From Chromohalobacter marismortui (lineage in GTDB: Bacteria; Pseudomonadota; Gammaproteobacteria; Pseudomonadales; Halomonadaceae), in assembly GCF_004364315.1 (NCBI RefSeq), contig NZ_SOBR01000001.1:682578-746577 (forward strand): 64,000 nucleotides of DNA, in the 5' to 3' direction. The position numbers were made by a program, and so were the translations under genes. This document shows positions 17,415 through 27,321 of the stretch, one piece after another (position 1 is the first letter of the stretch; every line of letters begins with the position of its first letter). The notes below the pieces were generated by a model. That model did not search any database. It had not been told where the DNA came from and saw nothing but the letters and a program-made list of their open reading frames with translations.

Positions 17415-18494
17415 TCAGGCTGAACGGGCCAGCGCCTCGAACTGGGGTAGCACGGTCTCCTTGAGGAAGGGGCGGTAATGCGCTTCGGTGACAGTGACGG
17501 GCGCGGCATCCATGCGGGCGATGGCATCGGCCAGGGCCGCTTCGTCCTCGCGGGGCACGAGGAAGTCGGCAAGTTCGCCGGCGAGTATCTCGCGGGGGCC
17601 GGAGGGGCAGTCGACGCTGACCACGGGGGTTCCCAGCAGCAGCGATTCGATGAGCGCGCGGGGCAACCCTTCGGCGTCCGAGGTCAGGATCAAGGCCTTG
17701 GCACGGCGAATGAACGGATAGGGGTTGGTCTGGTAGCCGGGCAGAAGGACGCGCTCGGCGAGGCCCATGTCCTCGATCATCGTGCGCAGCCTGGCTTCTT
17801 CGTCGCCCTTGCCCTTGCCCAGCAGGACCAGCGGAGTCGTCACGCCGCTGGCCTTGTAGGCGCGCAGCAGGCGGTCATGACGCTTGCGGGGCTCGTAGGT
17901 CCCGACATTGATCAGGTACTCGCCCTCCGGTACCGGCGCCGGCGCCTCGGCCAGGCGCAGGAAGGGGGCTCGCTCGTAGGGGTTGTAGATGGCGCGAATC
18001 TCGGCGGGCCGGAGGCCGATGACGTCGAGCAGATTGTCCTTGACGCCCTGGGAGACGGCGACGACATTGCGCCCGGTATAGAAGCGGTGCACCTTGGCGA
18101 AGGCCTTGGCGCGCTGGTCGGGATCGCTGAATTTCGCCGAGATGTCGCTCTTGATCCAGAACCACAGGTTGGGATGGCGCAGGTGGCGCGTGATCTTGTC
18201 GCACGAGCAGGAGAGCACCACGTCGGCGGCGAAGGCGTCGAGGGTCCTGGCGATGCGCGCGGCCTGCCATTTCTCCACCAGCGGCGTCGAGAACATCTTG
18301 CTGAACCGGTTGATGAGCGCGAGATTCTCCACCGTGACGCCATCCGGAATCGGTTGCTCGATTCTGTCGCGCAGGATGAACACCTTGACCGTGTGACCGC
18401 GTTGATGGAGGCCGGCGGCCGTGTACAGCAGCGATTTTTCCGCGCCGCCGCCGTAGAGATCGGCGATGACGAAGGCGAAGCGTTTGGGCGTCAT
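17415..18494 (-). CDS. Glycosyltransferase family 4
   Basis: A 359-residue GT-B enzyme. The N-terminal acceptor domain has DLYGGGAEKSLLYTAAGL, in which GGAE is the usual GT4 loop. The C-terminal donor domain has VGTYEPRKRHDRLLRAY near residue 200 and SDAEGLPRALIESLLLGTPVV near 285, with the E-x7-E pair. It probably adds a hexose or heptose to LPS core or a surface glycan. Together with the kinase-like gene upstream on the same strand (30 bases apart) it forms a small operon. Confidence 0.85.
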   Translation of the reverse strand: MTPKRFAFVIADLYGGGAEKSLLYTAAGLHQRGHTVKVFILRDRIEQPIPDGVTVENLALINRFSKMFSTPLVEKWQAARIARTLDAFAADVVLSCSCDKITRHLRHPNLWFWIKSDISAKFSDPDQRAKAFAKVHRFYTGRNVVAVSQGVKDNLLDVIGLRPAEIRAIYNPYERAPFLRLAEAPAPVPEGEYLINVGTYEPRKRHDRLLRAYKASGVTTPLVLLGKGKGDEEARLRTMIEDMGLAERVLLPGYQTNPYPFIRRAKALILTSDAEGLPRALIESLLLGTPVVSVDCPSGPREILAGELADFLVPREDEAALADAIARMDAAPVTVTEAHYRPFLKETVLPQFEALARSA

Positions 18495-18524
18495 GGCATC
18501 ATCCTTGAATCGAGGGAAGAAGGC

Positions 18525-19235
18525 TCACGCAGGCTGACCGAGTCGCTCGTGAAGGTAGCCGTGAGCGAAACGGCGGTAGCGATCGCCTTTCAGTTTGCTG
18601 GGACTCAGCATGGCATCGATGGCCTGGCGTCGCCGTTCGCAGTGGCGAGGCAGGCGCTTGACATGGGTGTCGATCCACACGATGTCGCCTTTGGCATCGA
18701 CCCAGACATTGCCATAGTGAAAATCGCGATGACAGTAGCCGTGGTGTATCAAGACGGCCGCGTCATCGCATAACCGGCGTATGAACGCCAGGCGAGCCGC
18801 TTCATCGAGGCGCAGGAAATAGGTCTCGCCGGATTCGCCGCTGGTCAGGTATTCCATGGCGAGCAGCGAGCCCAGGGGGTTGAGCGGATTGAGTGCCAGC
18901 CCCACGCCCCGGCAGGCCACGGTCTTGAGTCCCGCTCTGCTGATGAGACGATTCGAGCGCCATTCCTTGAGCGCATCGAAGCCGCCCAGCAGCCGTTTTT
19001 CGAGGATATCGCGCAGCCACCAGTTGAGCGGCTGACGATGTGCCGTGAATTTGTCGGCGATCAGCTTGAACAGGGTATTCGAGCGCGGCTCGAGGAAGAA
19101 CCGACTACTGCCGACGGCCTCCATGTATCGAGTGGTCTCGGGCTGCTGCAGCGCGATGTGGCTGGGAAACGGAAAGCGTGTGCGCAGGTAATACCAGCGC
19201 GGCACACCGTTCAGCGAGACTCGATACAGGGGCAT
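18525..19235 (-). CDS. Lipopolysaccharide kinase-like protein (Kdo/heptose kinase fold)
   Basis: A 236-residue protein with the catalytic loop HRDFHYGNVWVD near residue 170 and IVWIDTH near 186, standing in for the DFG metal site. This matches the Kdo kinase/InaA group of small protein-kinase-like enzymes that phosphorylate LPS core sugars. The usual nucleotide-binding lysine region is hard to place. The start lacks a strong ribosome binding site. It is divergent from manC and cotranscribed with a glycosyltransferase, which supports an LPS role. Confidence 0.75.
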   Translation of the reverse strand: MPLYRVSLNGVPRWYYLRTRFPFPSHIALQQPETTRYMEAVGSSRFFLEPRSNTLFKLIADKFTAHRQPLNWWLRDILEKRLLGGFDALKEWRSNRLISRAGLKTVACRGVGLALNPLNPLGSLLAMEYLTSGESGETYFLRLDEAARLAFIRRLCDDAAVLIHHGYCHRDFHYGNVWVDAKGDIVWIDTHVKRLPRHCERRRQAIDAMLSPSKLKGDRYRRFAHGYLHERLGQPA

Positions 19236-19390
19236 GCTGAGATAACGGCCTTACGTAATAGGTAGGGCGCTAATGCTCTATAAGCGCTAGACGCTTGTCA
19301 AGGTAATGACACAATGGGACTGGCGATCCACGTGAGCACTGCGTAACGTGATAGCCGTGCGACAGATCATTTTGCACGAGGAGCCCTCGC

Positions 19391-20818
19391 ATGTTGACGC
19401 CCGTGATTCTCGCCGGAGGTAACGGCACACGCCTGTGGCCGCTGTCGCGACGGGATACGCCCAAGCAGTTTCTTCCCTTGCTGGAACGACGCAGCATGCT
19501 GCAGGCGACGTTGGCGCGTCTCGATGGCCTGACGACCGCGATGCCCATCGTGGTGTGCGCCGATGCCCAGCGGTTTTTGGTGGCCGAGCAACTGCGCGAG
19601 ATGGGGCGCGAGGCGGAGATCGTGCTGGAGCCCGAGGGGCGCGACACGGCGCCTGCCATTGCCCTGGCGGCCCTGTGCCAGCAGGCACGCTGCGTAGACG
19701 ACAGCGGTGACGGTGGGGCGTTATTGGTACTGCCCGCCGATCACTACATCGCGGATGTAGCGGCGTTTCACGAGGCGCTCGAGCGGGCACAATCGGCGGC
19801 GATGCAAGGCGCATTCGTCACCTTCGGTATCGTGCCGCGCCATCCCGAGACCGGCTACGGCTACCTGCAAGTGGACGACATCAGCGCAGGCCTGCAGCCG
19901 CTCAGACGTTTCGTGGAAAAGCCCGATGCCATGCGGGCCAGGGCATTCCTCGAGGCGGGGCGTTATCTGTGGAACAGTGGGATGTTCCTGATGCAAGGCG
20001 AGCGTTATCTGCAAGTGCTGGCGGGCCTGCGGCCCGAGATGCATGATGCAGTGACCGCGGCCTGGGCGGCGCGACGCACGGATCTCGATTTCCTGCGCCC
20101 CGATGCGCCGACGTTCGCCGCCTGCGAACGCGAGTCGGTGGACTACGCGGTCATGGAGCATATCGATAAGGCGGTGGCGGTCACGCTCGATGCCGGCTGG
20201 TCGGACGTGGGGTCGTTCCAGGCATTGTGGGACATCGCCGAGAAAGATGCCGACGGCAATGTGCTACGCGGCGATACGGTGGTCGAGGCGACGCGCGATA
20301 CCTGGGTACAGAGTCAATCGCGCCTGGTGGCGACGCTGGGCATCGAGGGGTTGGTCGTCGTGGAGACCGCCGACAGTGTGTTGGTGGCCGATCGGCGCCG
20401 CGCTCAGGATATCAAGACCCTGGTGGCGCGGCTCGACGCCCAGGGGCGTCGCGAAAGCGCGGCACATCGCTGCGTCTATCGCCCGTGGGGCAGTTACGAA
20501 AGCCTGGAAAACGGGCCGCGCTTTCAAGTCAAGCATATCCGCGTGCGTCCCGGCGCGCGCCTGTCGCTGCAACGCCACCATCATCGTGCCGAGCATTGGG
20601 TGGTGGTGTCCGGCACCGCGCGGGTGACCCGGGGCGAAGAGCACTTTCTGCTCAGCGAGAACCAATCCGTGTATATCCCGCTGGGGGTCGAGCATCGCCT
20701 CGAAAATCCGGGGCGCATCGACCTGGAGATGATCGAAATTCAAAGTGGCGCCTATCTCGGCGAGGACGATATCATCCGCCTCGATGACGATTATCGACGC
20801 GATACGAACGACGAGTAA
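19391..20818 (+). CDS. manC: Mannose-1-phosphate guanylyltransferase / mannose-6-phosphate isomerase
   Basis: A 475-residue type II bifunctional enzyme. The N-terminal nucleotidyltransferase domain begins with VILAGGNGTRLWPLSR at residues 5-20 and includes RFVEKP near 176. The C-terminal cupin isomerase domain begins at YRPWGSYE near 363 and carries QRHHHRAEHW and IPLGVEHRLENPG. It makes GDP-mannose from mannose-6-phosphate or fructose-6-phosphate. It sits alone on the plus strand, next to glycosyltransferase genes that could use GDP-mannose. AlgA and CpsB are equivalent names. Confidence 0.93.
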   Translation: MLTPVILAGGNGTRLWPLSRRDTPKQFLPLLERRSMLQATLARLDGLTTAMPIVVCADAQRFLVAEQLREMGREAEIVLEPEGRDTAPAIALAALCQQARCVDDSGDGGALLVLPADHYIADVAAFHEALERAQSAAMQGAFVTFGIVPRHPETGYGYLQVDDISAGLQPLRRFVEKPDAMRARAFLEAGRYLWNSGMFLMQGERYLQVLAGLRPEMHDAVTAAWAARRTDLDFLRPDAPTFAACERESVDYAVMEHIDKAVAVTLDAGWSDVGSFQALWDIAEKDADGNVLRGDTVVEATRDTWVQSQSRLVATLGIEGLVVVETADSVLVADRRRAQDIKTLVARLDAQGRRESAAHRCVYRPWGSYESLENGPRFQVKHIRVRPGARLSLQRHHHRAEHWVVVSGTARVTRGEEHFLLSENQSVYIPLGVEHRLENPGRIDLEMIEIQSGAYLGEDDIIRLDDDYRRDTNDE

Positions 20819-20918
20819 CAAGGGGGCGGTGTCATCGTTGCGTCTGTTCTCCTGACATCGCGGTGTCATCGAACATTGGCAGTCTGACGGCTAATCTTGC
20901 TGGCAATCGGAGTCTGTC

Positions 20919-21140
20919 ATGATGCCTCTTGCTGCTGTAACCCGGTCACGCCGGGTCGGGGCGCGACTCGCGGCGTGGGTGGACGCTTGCTATCTCATGG
21001 AAATCCTCTTGGCCTTGGGCTACCTGGCGGTCGGTTTGATCGCCGTGCCACTGGGCATCATCATGCTGGTGCCGCGCCTTGTGCGTCACCTTCTACGCCG
21101 GCCTCACGAGCAAGCGGCAAAACGTGATCAGCCTCTTTAG
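20919..21140 (+). CDS. Small hypothetical membrane protein
   Basis: A 73-residue protein with one long hydrophobic stretch at about residues 27-50, flanked by basic ends (RSRRVGAR before, RLVRHLLRRPHEQ after). GGAGTCTGTC precedes the first of two adjacent ATGs. I do not recognise a family. It lies between manC and a glycosyltransferase on the same strand. Confidence 0.5.
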   Translation: MMPLAAVTRSRRVGARLAAWVDACYLMEILLALGYLAVGLIAVPLGIIMLVPRLVRHLLRRPHEQAAKRDQPL

Positions 21141-21231
21141 GCGGTGATACGAGACAGCAGCCATACGCCGTTAAGGGTGTCATAAGCCAACGCGGGAATA
21201 CTGACAGGGCTATCCATATAGGAGTGCCCGC

Positions 21232-22338
21232 ATGTTTCCCCTTACCTACCTGCGCCGACATACGGCCATGCGGCGCTTGGGCCGACGTCTCGAAAAAACG
21301 GCCAAGCGTTGGATCTATCGAGCGGTTGCGCGGGGCTCTCGTCCTGCTCGGCCAGCGACGTCCGAGGCGCTGCATGGCGTTCGGCGCGTCCTTCTGATAC
21401 GTCCCAACTTCCGTATCGGCAATGCCGTCATCGGTGCTCGTCTGATCCAGGCCTTTGTCGAGGGGCGAGCGGACATCGAGGTCGATTATCTGGGCACCGA
21501 CACCACGCGCACGCTCTTTGCTGGCATGCCATTGTCCCGCTACCACGCCTTGAGTCGCAGCATGCTGGTCCGCCCATGGAGATTGGCCCGGTTGCTGGTT
21601 CGGCTCAGGCGGAGACAATTCGATCTGGCCATTCAGGCCGGCGAGAACTCACTGACAAGCTGGCTGCTCATGAAGACGTGCGGTGCCCGACAACGCTTGG
21701 GACAGCGTGGCCGGCTGGAGACGAGCTATGACTGGGTGTGTCATGTGTCGCCATCGCATGCTCACGAACGCGCAAGCTCGCTGGCGGCCAGCCTGGGGCT
21801 GGCATGCGCTGCCCGTCCATGGCTGGTGGTATCCGAACATGAGCGTCGTGCCGCAGCGGTCAGGATGACCGGCCTCTCGGGACGACAGGCGTCCATTGGC
21901 ATCTTCGTTGGCGGCCATCTCGACAAGCGCCTGCCGCTCGAGTTCTGGCAAGACCTGCTGCGCGAACTCGAACGACGGAAGACGCCTTACCTCGTGCTGC
22001 TGGGGCCGGAGGAATCCGCGATGCGTACGCCGCTGGAGAGCGGCTGCGGCGAGTTCGGGCGCGTGCTGCCGCACATGCCATTGCGAGATTTCCTTGGCGT
22101 GCTGGCCAACCTGGAGTGTCTGATCACGCCGGATACGGGACCCATGCACATGGCGGCCGCTTTGGACGTTCCCGTATTGGCGCTATTGCAAGTGGAGAAG
22201 TCACGCAAGTTTTCGCCTCGGGGTCCCTCGGATTCGATACTTTTTCAGCCCACTCCGTCCGAGGTCGCTGAGCAGGTGTGCACCAATGCTGTCTTTCATG
22301 ATCAGCAACGTGACAAGGCGAGTTACCTTGCCGTATAG
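21232..22338 (+). CDS. Glycosyltransferase family 9 (heptosyltransferase-like)
   Basis: A 368-residue GT9 protein. After a basic N-terminus, RVLLIRPNFRIGNAVIGARL near residue 50 matches the family's opening strand and loop. The donor-binding part has GIFVGGHLDKRLPLEFWQ near 220, and the family signature TPDTGPMHMAAALDVPV is near 300. It probably transfers heptose or a similar sugar to LPS inner core at the cytoplasmic face. The N-terminal 45 basic residues are longer than usual for WaaC or WaaF. Confidence 0.85.
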   Translation: MFPLTYLRRHTAMRRLGRRLEKTAKRWIYRAVARGSRPARPATSEALHGVRRVLLIRPNFRIGNAVIGARLIQAFVEGRADIEVDYLGTDTTRTLFAGMPLSRYHALSRSMLVRPWRLARLLVRLRRRQFDLAIQAGENSLTSWLLMKTCGARQRLGQRGRLETSYDWVCHVSPSHAHERASSLAASLGLACAARPWLVVSEHERRAAAVRMTGLSGRQASIGIFVGGHLDKRLPLEFWQDLLRELERRKTPYLVLLGPEESAMRTPLESGCGEFGRVLPHMPLRDFLGVLANLECLITPDTGPMHMAAALDVPVLALLQVEKSRKFSPRGPSDSILFQPTPSEVAEQVCTNAVFHDQQRDKASYLAV

Positions 22339-22408
22339 GCGGTGGTCGTTAGGGAAACTCAGCGTTTCTTTGGGGTGAAAGGACGCGCCTTGACGAACCT
22401 CGTGGATC

Positions 22409-23809
22409 TCATGGGGCCTGCCAGGTGATCGTGGCTTCCAGGCCGTGTTCGGGACGGTTGCGAAGCTGGAGCGTCGCCTGTTGTCGCTGAGCCAGTTCGA
22501 CGACGATGGACAGGCCGAGCCCGCTGCCGGTGGTGCGCTGATCGGTGGCGCGCCGAAAGCGTTCCGTGACCTCTTCGAGCAGGTCTTCGGGGATGCCGGG
22601 ACCGCTGTCACGGACGCGGATGTGCGCACCCCCTTGCGCGGTCTCGCCGAGCTCGACCTCCACATGGCCGCCTTCCGGCGTGTAGCGCAGGGCGTTGTCG
22701 AGCAGGTTGCGAAACAGTATGCCGACTTCGGTTTCATCGGCCTGGATGCGTAGTTGGTGGAGCCCTTCGAGGGTCAGCCGTTGCCCGCGGTCGTGCGCGA
22801 GCGGCCACAGGTCGGCCATGAGATCGATGACGATGGGGTAAAGGTCGATCGAGGTCGCTTGTGTGTCCGGCGTGCGATCCAGGCGCGCCAGGACCAGCAA
22901 CTGTTCGACGACCCGCTGCAGGCGTTCGATGCCGGTATAGGCCTTTTGCAGCGACGCGGTCTCACCGGCCTTGGCGTTATCCAGGTGGATGCGCAGCGCG
23001 GCCAGCGGGGTGCGCAGTTCGTGTGCGGCGTCAGCGGTGAAGCGGCGCTCGCGCTCCAGGGTGTCGCCCAGCCGGTCGATGAAGTCGTTCAGCGATCGGT
23101 GCAGGTCCGCCAGCTCGCGGGGCACGTCGAGCTCGATGTGTCGAAGATCGCGGGCATGTCGTCCTTGTACCTGGTTCGACAGGCGTCGAATGGGGTGCAG
23201 GCCACGCCGGATGATGCGGTTCATCAGCCACAGCATGAGGGGCAGCAGCACCAGCATGGGAATCAGATTGTTCCAGGTGATGCGTGCCACGATCTCGTGC
23301 TGGAAGTCGCTGCGCTGGCCCATGCTGAGCCACAGGTCGTGCCGGTCGTCGTACATGCTGAAGACACGCCAGCGCTGGCCGGCATAGTCGACCCAGCGAA
23401 AGCCTTCTTCTTCGGGGGCGGGGAAGGGCGTGCCCTGGGTCCACTTGCCCTGCAGCAGGCGTGGCGTTTGATCGGCGTTCCAGATCCCCAGCGCCAGCTT
23501 GCGTTCTTCTTCGTGATAGAGCCGTGAGGGTGTCGTGTCATCCTGCGCAGGCATGGCGCGTCCGTTTGAGTAAGCCCTGGCGGGATAACCGGGAATGCTC
23601 AGGGTCTGCGACAGCCGGGTCAGGTCGGCATCCTGGACATCATCGGGAAGCTGGCCGGCGACGATCCGGCTATGCAGGCTGAGCTGGGTGTCGAGGACTT
23701 CTTCCAGTTCGTGATCGGTAATCAGGTACGCGGCGAGCACCGCCACGCCGCCGGCCACGACGAGCACCAGGGCCAGCGTGCGCAGCAGGTAATAGCGAAT
23801 GGAGGTCAT
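22409..23809 (-). CDS. Two-component sensor histidine kinase (QseC/PmrB-like)
   Basis: A 466-residue inner-membrane kinase. Span 1 is at about residues 8-32, a periplasmic domain of about 130 residues follows, and span 2 is near 165-185. After a HAMP-like segment come the H-box FTADAAHELRTPLAAL, the N-box RNLLDNALRYTPEGG, and the G-boxes DSGPGIPEDL and GSGLGLSIV. The start at 23809 overlaps the regulator stop by four bases. A longer frame running up to 24562 reads through the regulator gene in another frame and is not real. The signal is unknown. Confidence 0.9.
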   Translation of the reverse strand: MTSIRYYLLRTLALVLVVAGGVAVLAAYLITDHELEEVLDTQLSLHSRIVAGQLPDDVQDADLTRLSQTLSIPGYPARAYSNGRAMPAQDDTTPSRLYHEEERKLALGIWNADQTPRLLQGKWTQGTPFPAPEEEGFRWVDYAGQRWRVFSMYDDRHDLWLSMGQRSDFQHEIVARITWNNLIPMLVLLPLMLWLMNRIIRRGLHPIRRLSNQVQGRHARDLRHIELDVPRELADLHRSLNDFIDRLGDTLERERRFTADAAHELRTPLAALRIHLDNAKAGETASLQKAYTGIERLQRVVEQLLVLARLDRTPDTQATSIDLYPIVIDLMADLWPLAHDRGQRLTLEGLHQLRIQADETEVGILFRNLLDNALRYTPEGGHVEVELGETAQGGAHIRVRDSGPGIPEDLLEEVTERFRRATDQRTTGSGLGLSIVVELAQRQQATLQLRNRPEHGLEATITWQAP

Positions 23810-24468
23810 GCCGTGCGGGAGTCCAGGCGATAACCGATGCCGCGCACGGTCATGATCAGGGATTTGTCGAGCTTCTTGCGCAGATGGTGGACATGGACCT
23901 CCACGGCGTTGGAGGCGACCTCCTCCCCCCAGCCATAAAGCAGGCTTTCCAGACGCGGGCGGGACAGCACCTTGTCGGGATGGCGCGCCAGCTCGAGCAG
24001 CAGAGCATATTCGCGGCGTCCCAGGGCAACGTCGCGTCCATGCCAGCTGACGCTGTGACTGGCTTCGTCGATGCTCAGGGCGCCGAGGGTCAGGCTGCGA
24101 GACGCGCGCCCCTCGGCCCGCCGAGTGACGACACGCAGGCGCGCCAGCAACTCCTTCAGGTCGAACGGCTTGAGCACGTAGTCGTCGGCGCCGGCGTCGA
24201 GTCCGCTTATGCGTTCCTCGACGGCGTCGCGTGCCGTCAGTATGAGAATGGGCAAGGCGGACGACTCGCGCAGGCGCTTGAGTACCGTCATGCCATCCAT
24301 GTCGGGGAGTCCCAGGTCGAGGATCATGGCGCTGAAGGTTTCGTTGTGCGCCGCTTCGAGGGCGTGGTGCCCCTCGGTGAACCAGTCCACGGTATAGGCC
24401 TCGCGCACGAGGGCCGTCTTGATGCCGTCCCCGAGCAGCGGATCGTCCTCGACCAGAAGTATGCGCAT
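23806..24468 (-). CDS. OmpR-family response regulator (QseB/PmrA-like)
   Basis: A 220-residue regulator. The receiver domain (residues 1-115) has acidic pair D8/D9, phosphoacceptor D51 in LDLGLPDMDG and the conserved lysine in DYVLKPFD near 102. The C-terminal winged helix (about 125-218) ends in HVHHLRKKL and TVRGIGYRL. It is the first gene of the pair and is translationally coupled to the kinase. Overall wording is nearest QseB. Targets cannot be inferred from the neighbours, since the next upstream gene is purine catabolic. Confidence 0.92.
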   Translation of the reverse strand: MRILLVEDDPLLGDGIKTALVREAYTVDWFTEGHHALEAAHNETFSAMILDLGLPDMDGMTVLKRLRESSALPILILTARDAVEERISGLDAGADDYVLKPFDLKELLARLRVVTRRAEGRASRSLTLGALSIDEASHSVSWHGRDVALGRREYALLLELARHPDKVLSRPRLESLLYGWGEEVASNAVEVHVHHLRKKLDKSLIMTVRGIGYRLDSRTA

Positions 24469-24577
24469 GGAACCTCCCCCGAAGTGTCATTCGCGCAGGA
24501 TGCACCGAAAAGCTTAACGCTTTCTTATGCTCTGTCCGACGATCGAGGCTGGCGGTCGCCATGCAGGGCCGCTGATT

Positions 24578-25816
24578 TCAGCCCAGGGGGCCACCGACGA
24601 TGGTCTTTCTGAGCCCGGCGAGGATCTCGCTGCCGTCTTCATGGGCGAGTTCGTCGTACCAGGCATGCGTCTGCACGGGATCCCGGCCATGGATCGTCGC
24701 GGCGCGCTTGCGTGCGCGGGAGACGATGTCGCCGACACGGTCGACTCTGGCTGCGTCGTAGTGTTCCAGTGCCGTGGCGATGGCCGCCGCAGGCGCCGCG
24801 CCGTCATCTACCTCGAGTGCGTCCTGCACGGCCCGGGCGAGCACCCAGGCATCTTCCATGGCCTGGCAGCCCCCTTGGCCAAGGTCCGGGGCCATGCCGT
24901 GGGCGGCATCGCCGAGCAAGGCTACCCGAGGCGCGGTGAGCGAGTCGAGCGGTGGTATATCGTGGATCTCGACCCGAGCCATACGCTCGGGGTCGAAGCG
25001 CTCGATCAAGGCTTGTACCGGCGCTGCCCAACCGGCGAAATGCTCGCGGAGTTCGTCTCGATAGTGCTGCGGATCGTTCGGTGTGCCGGCGGGTAAGGGC
25101 ACGTCGAAGAAGCAGTAGTATTCCTGGGTGCCCGCCGTATTGCCGCCGGTCCCCATCGGCATCAAGGACACCCGCTTGGCGTCGCCGACGTATTGGTCCC
25201 AATTGTGGAGCGGGGCCAGTGCCTCGTCGGCGCTGACGCGCACGTTCCAGTTGACGTAGCCCACGTATTGACGCTCTACGGGGTGGCCGACCAGCTTGCT
25301 GCGCAGCCGAGAGTGCGTACCGTCGGCAATCACCAGCAGGTCGGCGCGCTGCTGGCCGCCGTCCTCGAAGTGGGCGGTGACGCCTTCATCGTCCTGGGCA
25401 TAGTCGAGACAGCGCCGCCCGAGCTGGATGTGCTCGGCCCCCACGGCGTCGAACAGGGTCTGCTGGAGCGCCGCGCGAGCGATCGGGCAGGCGCGTTGGC
25501 CGACCTCGTCGAAGAGCGGCGCGAGGCTGAAATCGGTCAGGGGCTCGCCGGTGTGGGTGAGATAGCGCATGCGTGTCATGTTGCCGCTGAGGTGCTCGAT
25601 GGTCTCGCCCAGCCCCAGGCGATGCATGACCTTGACGCCGTTGGGCCACAGCGAAATGGCCGCGCCGACCGGGCGTATCGCCTCGACGCGTTCGATCACG
25701 GTGACCCGATGTCCCTGGCGCTGAAAGGCGAGCGCGGCACTCAGCCCGCCCATGCCCGCGCCGATGACGAGCACATCCAGGGCGGTGGTGGAAGTGGGAG
25801 ACGTGGGGCGAGACAT
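24578..25816 (-). CDS. hpxO: FAD-dependent urate hydroxylase
   Basis: A 412-residue flavin monooxygenase of the aromatic-hydroxylase fold. The FAD loop DVLVIGAGMGGLSAALAFQ is near residue 14, RPVGAAISLWPNGVKVM near 48, and the second FAD motif ALLGDAAHGMAPDLGQGGCQ near 300. These match HpxO, which turns urate into 5-hydroxyisourate using NADH and oxygen (EC 1.14.13.113). The start at 25816 has AAGGAG six bases upstream. Its place at the end of an xdh-guaD-permease run supports urate over other aromatic substrates. It is about 28 residues longer than the Klebsiella enzyme. Confidence 0.88.
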   Translation of the reverse strand: MSRPTSPTSTTALDVLVIGAGMGGLSAALAFQRQGHRVTVIERVEAIRPVGAAISLWPNGVKVMHRLGLGETIEHLSGNMTRMRYLTHTGEPLTDFSLAPLFDEVGQRACPIARAALQQTLFDAVGAEHIQLGRRCLDYAQDDEGVTAHFEDGGQQRADLLVIADGTHSRLRSKLVGHPVERQYVGYVNWNVRVSADEALAPLHNWDQYVGDAKRVSLMPMGTGGNTAGTQEYYCFFDVPLPAGTPNDPQHYRDELREHFAGWAAPVQALIERFDPERMARVEIHDIPPLDSLTAPRVALLGDAAHGMAPDLGQGGCQAMEDAWVLARAVQDALEVDDGAAPAAAIATALEHYDAARVDRVGDIVSRARKRAATIHGRDPVQTHAWYDELAHEDGSEILAGLRKTIVGGPLG

Positions 25817-25901
25817 GGCGAACTCCTTGTGCTTGTTGTATGGATGGGGCGTTGCATGGGGCACTGTCGTAGTGATGGATCATGGCGTCGATGACGCGCC
25901 G

Positions 25902-27281
25902 TCACGTGGACCGGCGCGGAGTGACGCCGGCCTGCGGTTGATGCGCTTCTTCGGACGTCGGGGCACCGCCGGGCAGCAGCAGCGTACACAGGATGGCGCT
26001 CAGCCCGCCCGTGGTGATCGGCGAGGCGAAGATCTGCCGCGCCGTGTCCGGCAGCCCCGACAGCGCCTCGGGCACCAGCTGCACGCCGAGACCCATGCCC
26101 AGCGAGACGGCGATGGTCATGATCGTCTTGCGGGTCATCGCCTGGTCGCTGAGGATACGGATGCCCGATACCGCGATCAGGCCGAACATCAAGGTCGTGG
26201 CGGCGCCGAGCACGGGACGCGGGATGTACTGCAGCACGCTGCCCAGCGCCGGTATGAGTCCCAGCAGCAACAGGATCGCTGCCACGTAGCGGCCGACGTG
26301 GCGGCTGGCCACGCCGGTGAGCTGCACCACACCGGTGTTCTGGCTGAAGGTGGTATTGGGGAAGGTGTTGAAAAGAGCGGCGAGCAGCGAGTTGACGCCG
26401 TCGGCGAGCACGCCGCCGCGCAACCGACGTTGGTGAACGGGGCCGCTGATGGGTTCGCCCGAGGCGCGCGCGGTGCCGGTCAGGTCGCCGACGGTTTCGA
26501 TGGCGGTCACCAGAAAGATGAAGGCCACGGGCACGAAGGCTGCCCAGTCGAAGCCGATGCCGAAACGCAGCGGTTGCGGCAGCGCGAACCAGCGCAGCGA
26601 CTCGAGTTCGGCGTTGAAGTGCCCCGTGAACACGGCGGCCACGCAACCGATGACCAGGCCGTAGAAGACCGAGCCGATGCGCAGCCAGGGATGGCGGGAC
26701 ATCTGGCAGGCCAGGACCACCACGATGACCAGGGCCGCCAGGCCCAGATTGGCGAGGCTGCCGAAATCCTCGGCGCCCACGCCGCCTGCCATGTCGGTGA
26801 CGCCGACCTTGACCAGCGAGAGTCCGATCAGCGTCACCACCACGCCGGTGACGGTGGGCGTGATGATGCGCTTGAGACGATGCAGCATGCCGCCGAGGGC
26901 GATCTCGATGAAGCTGCCCAGCGTGCAGACGCCGATCAACGTGGCGATCACGGCCTCGTCGCTGGCGCCGCTGGTGCGCGCTGCCTGGCCGGCGGCGATG
27001 AGTGCCGCGACGAATGAAAAGCTGGTGCCTTGAATGCTCAACAGGCCTGAGCCCAGCGGACCGAGACGCTGCGACTGGATCCAGGTGGCCACGCCGGAGA
27101 CGAACAGCGCCATGCTGAGCAGGTAGGGCAGGTACTGCTCCAGTCCCAGCGCGCCGCCCACGATCAGACTGGGGGCGATGATTCCCACGAAGCTGGCCAG
27201 GACATGCTGGAAAGCGGCCAGCAGCGAGGCCAGCGGGCCGGGGCGATCCTCGAGGCGGTAAACCGGGCTATCGGCTGACAT
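25902..27281 (-). CDS. NCS2 xanthine/uric acid permease
   Basis: A 459-residue nucleobase:cation symporter-2 with about 14 spans. The family signature reads QNTGVVQLTGVASRHVG near residue 310, and FVPVAFIFLVTAIETVGDLTGT near 258 holds the substrate-binding Glu. Close known members are XanP/XanQ and UacT; which of xanthine or urate is carried cannot be decided by eye. It lies between guaD and hpxO in the purine locus, with 135 bases upstream that could hold its own promoter. Confidence 0.88.
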   Translation of the reverse strand: MSADSPVYRLEDRPGPLASLLAAFQHVLASFVGIIAPSLIVGGALGLEQYLPYLLSMALFVSGVATWIQSQRLGPLGSGLLSIQGTSFSFVAALIAAGQAARTSGASDEAVIATLIGVCTLGSFIEIALGGMLHRLKRIITPTVTGVVVTLIGLSLVKVGVTDMAGGVGAEDFGSLANLGLAALVIVVVLACQMSRHPWLRIGSVFYGLVIGCVAAVFTGHFNAELESLRWFALPQPLRFGIGFDWAAFVPVAFIFLVTAIETVGDLTGTARASGEPISGPVHQRRLRGGVLADGVNSLLAALFNTFPNTTFSQNTGVVQLTGVASRHVGRYVAAILLLLGLIPALGSVLQYIPRPVLGAATTLMFGLIAVSGIRILSDQAMTRKTIMTIAVSLGMGLGVQLVPEALSGLPDTARQIFASPITTGGLSAILCTLLLPGGAPTSEEAHQPQAGVTPRRST

Positions 27282-27321
27282 GGCTTGGCTCCTTGAGCCC
27301 GCGTCTCTGCGTCGGGCGTTA

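Noticed and set aside
17478-18773. 431-codon open frame on the plus strand
   Set aside because: Antisense to the glycosyltransferase and part of the kinase-like gene, both with clear family motifs.
23810-24562. N-terminal extension of the histidine kinase frame
   Set aside because: It runs through the response regulator gene in another frame; the kinase start at 23809 fits the ATGA overlap and the first membrane span.
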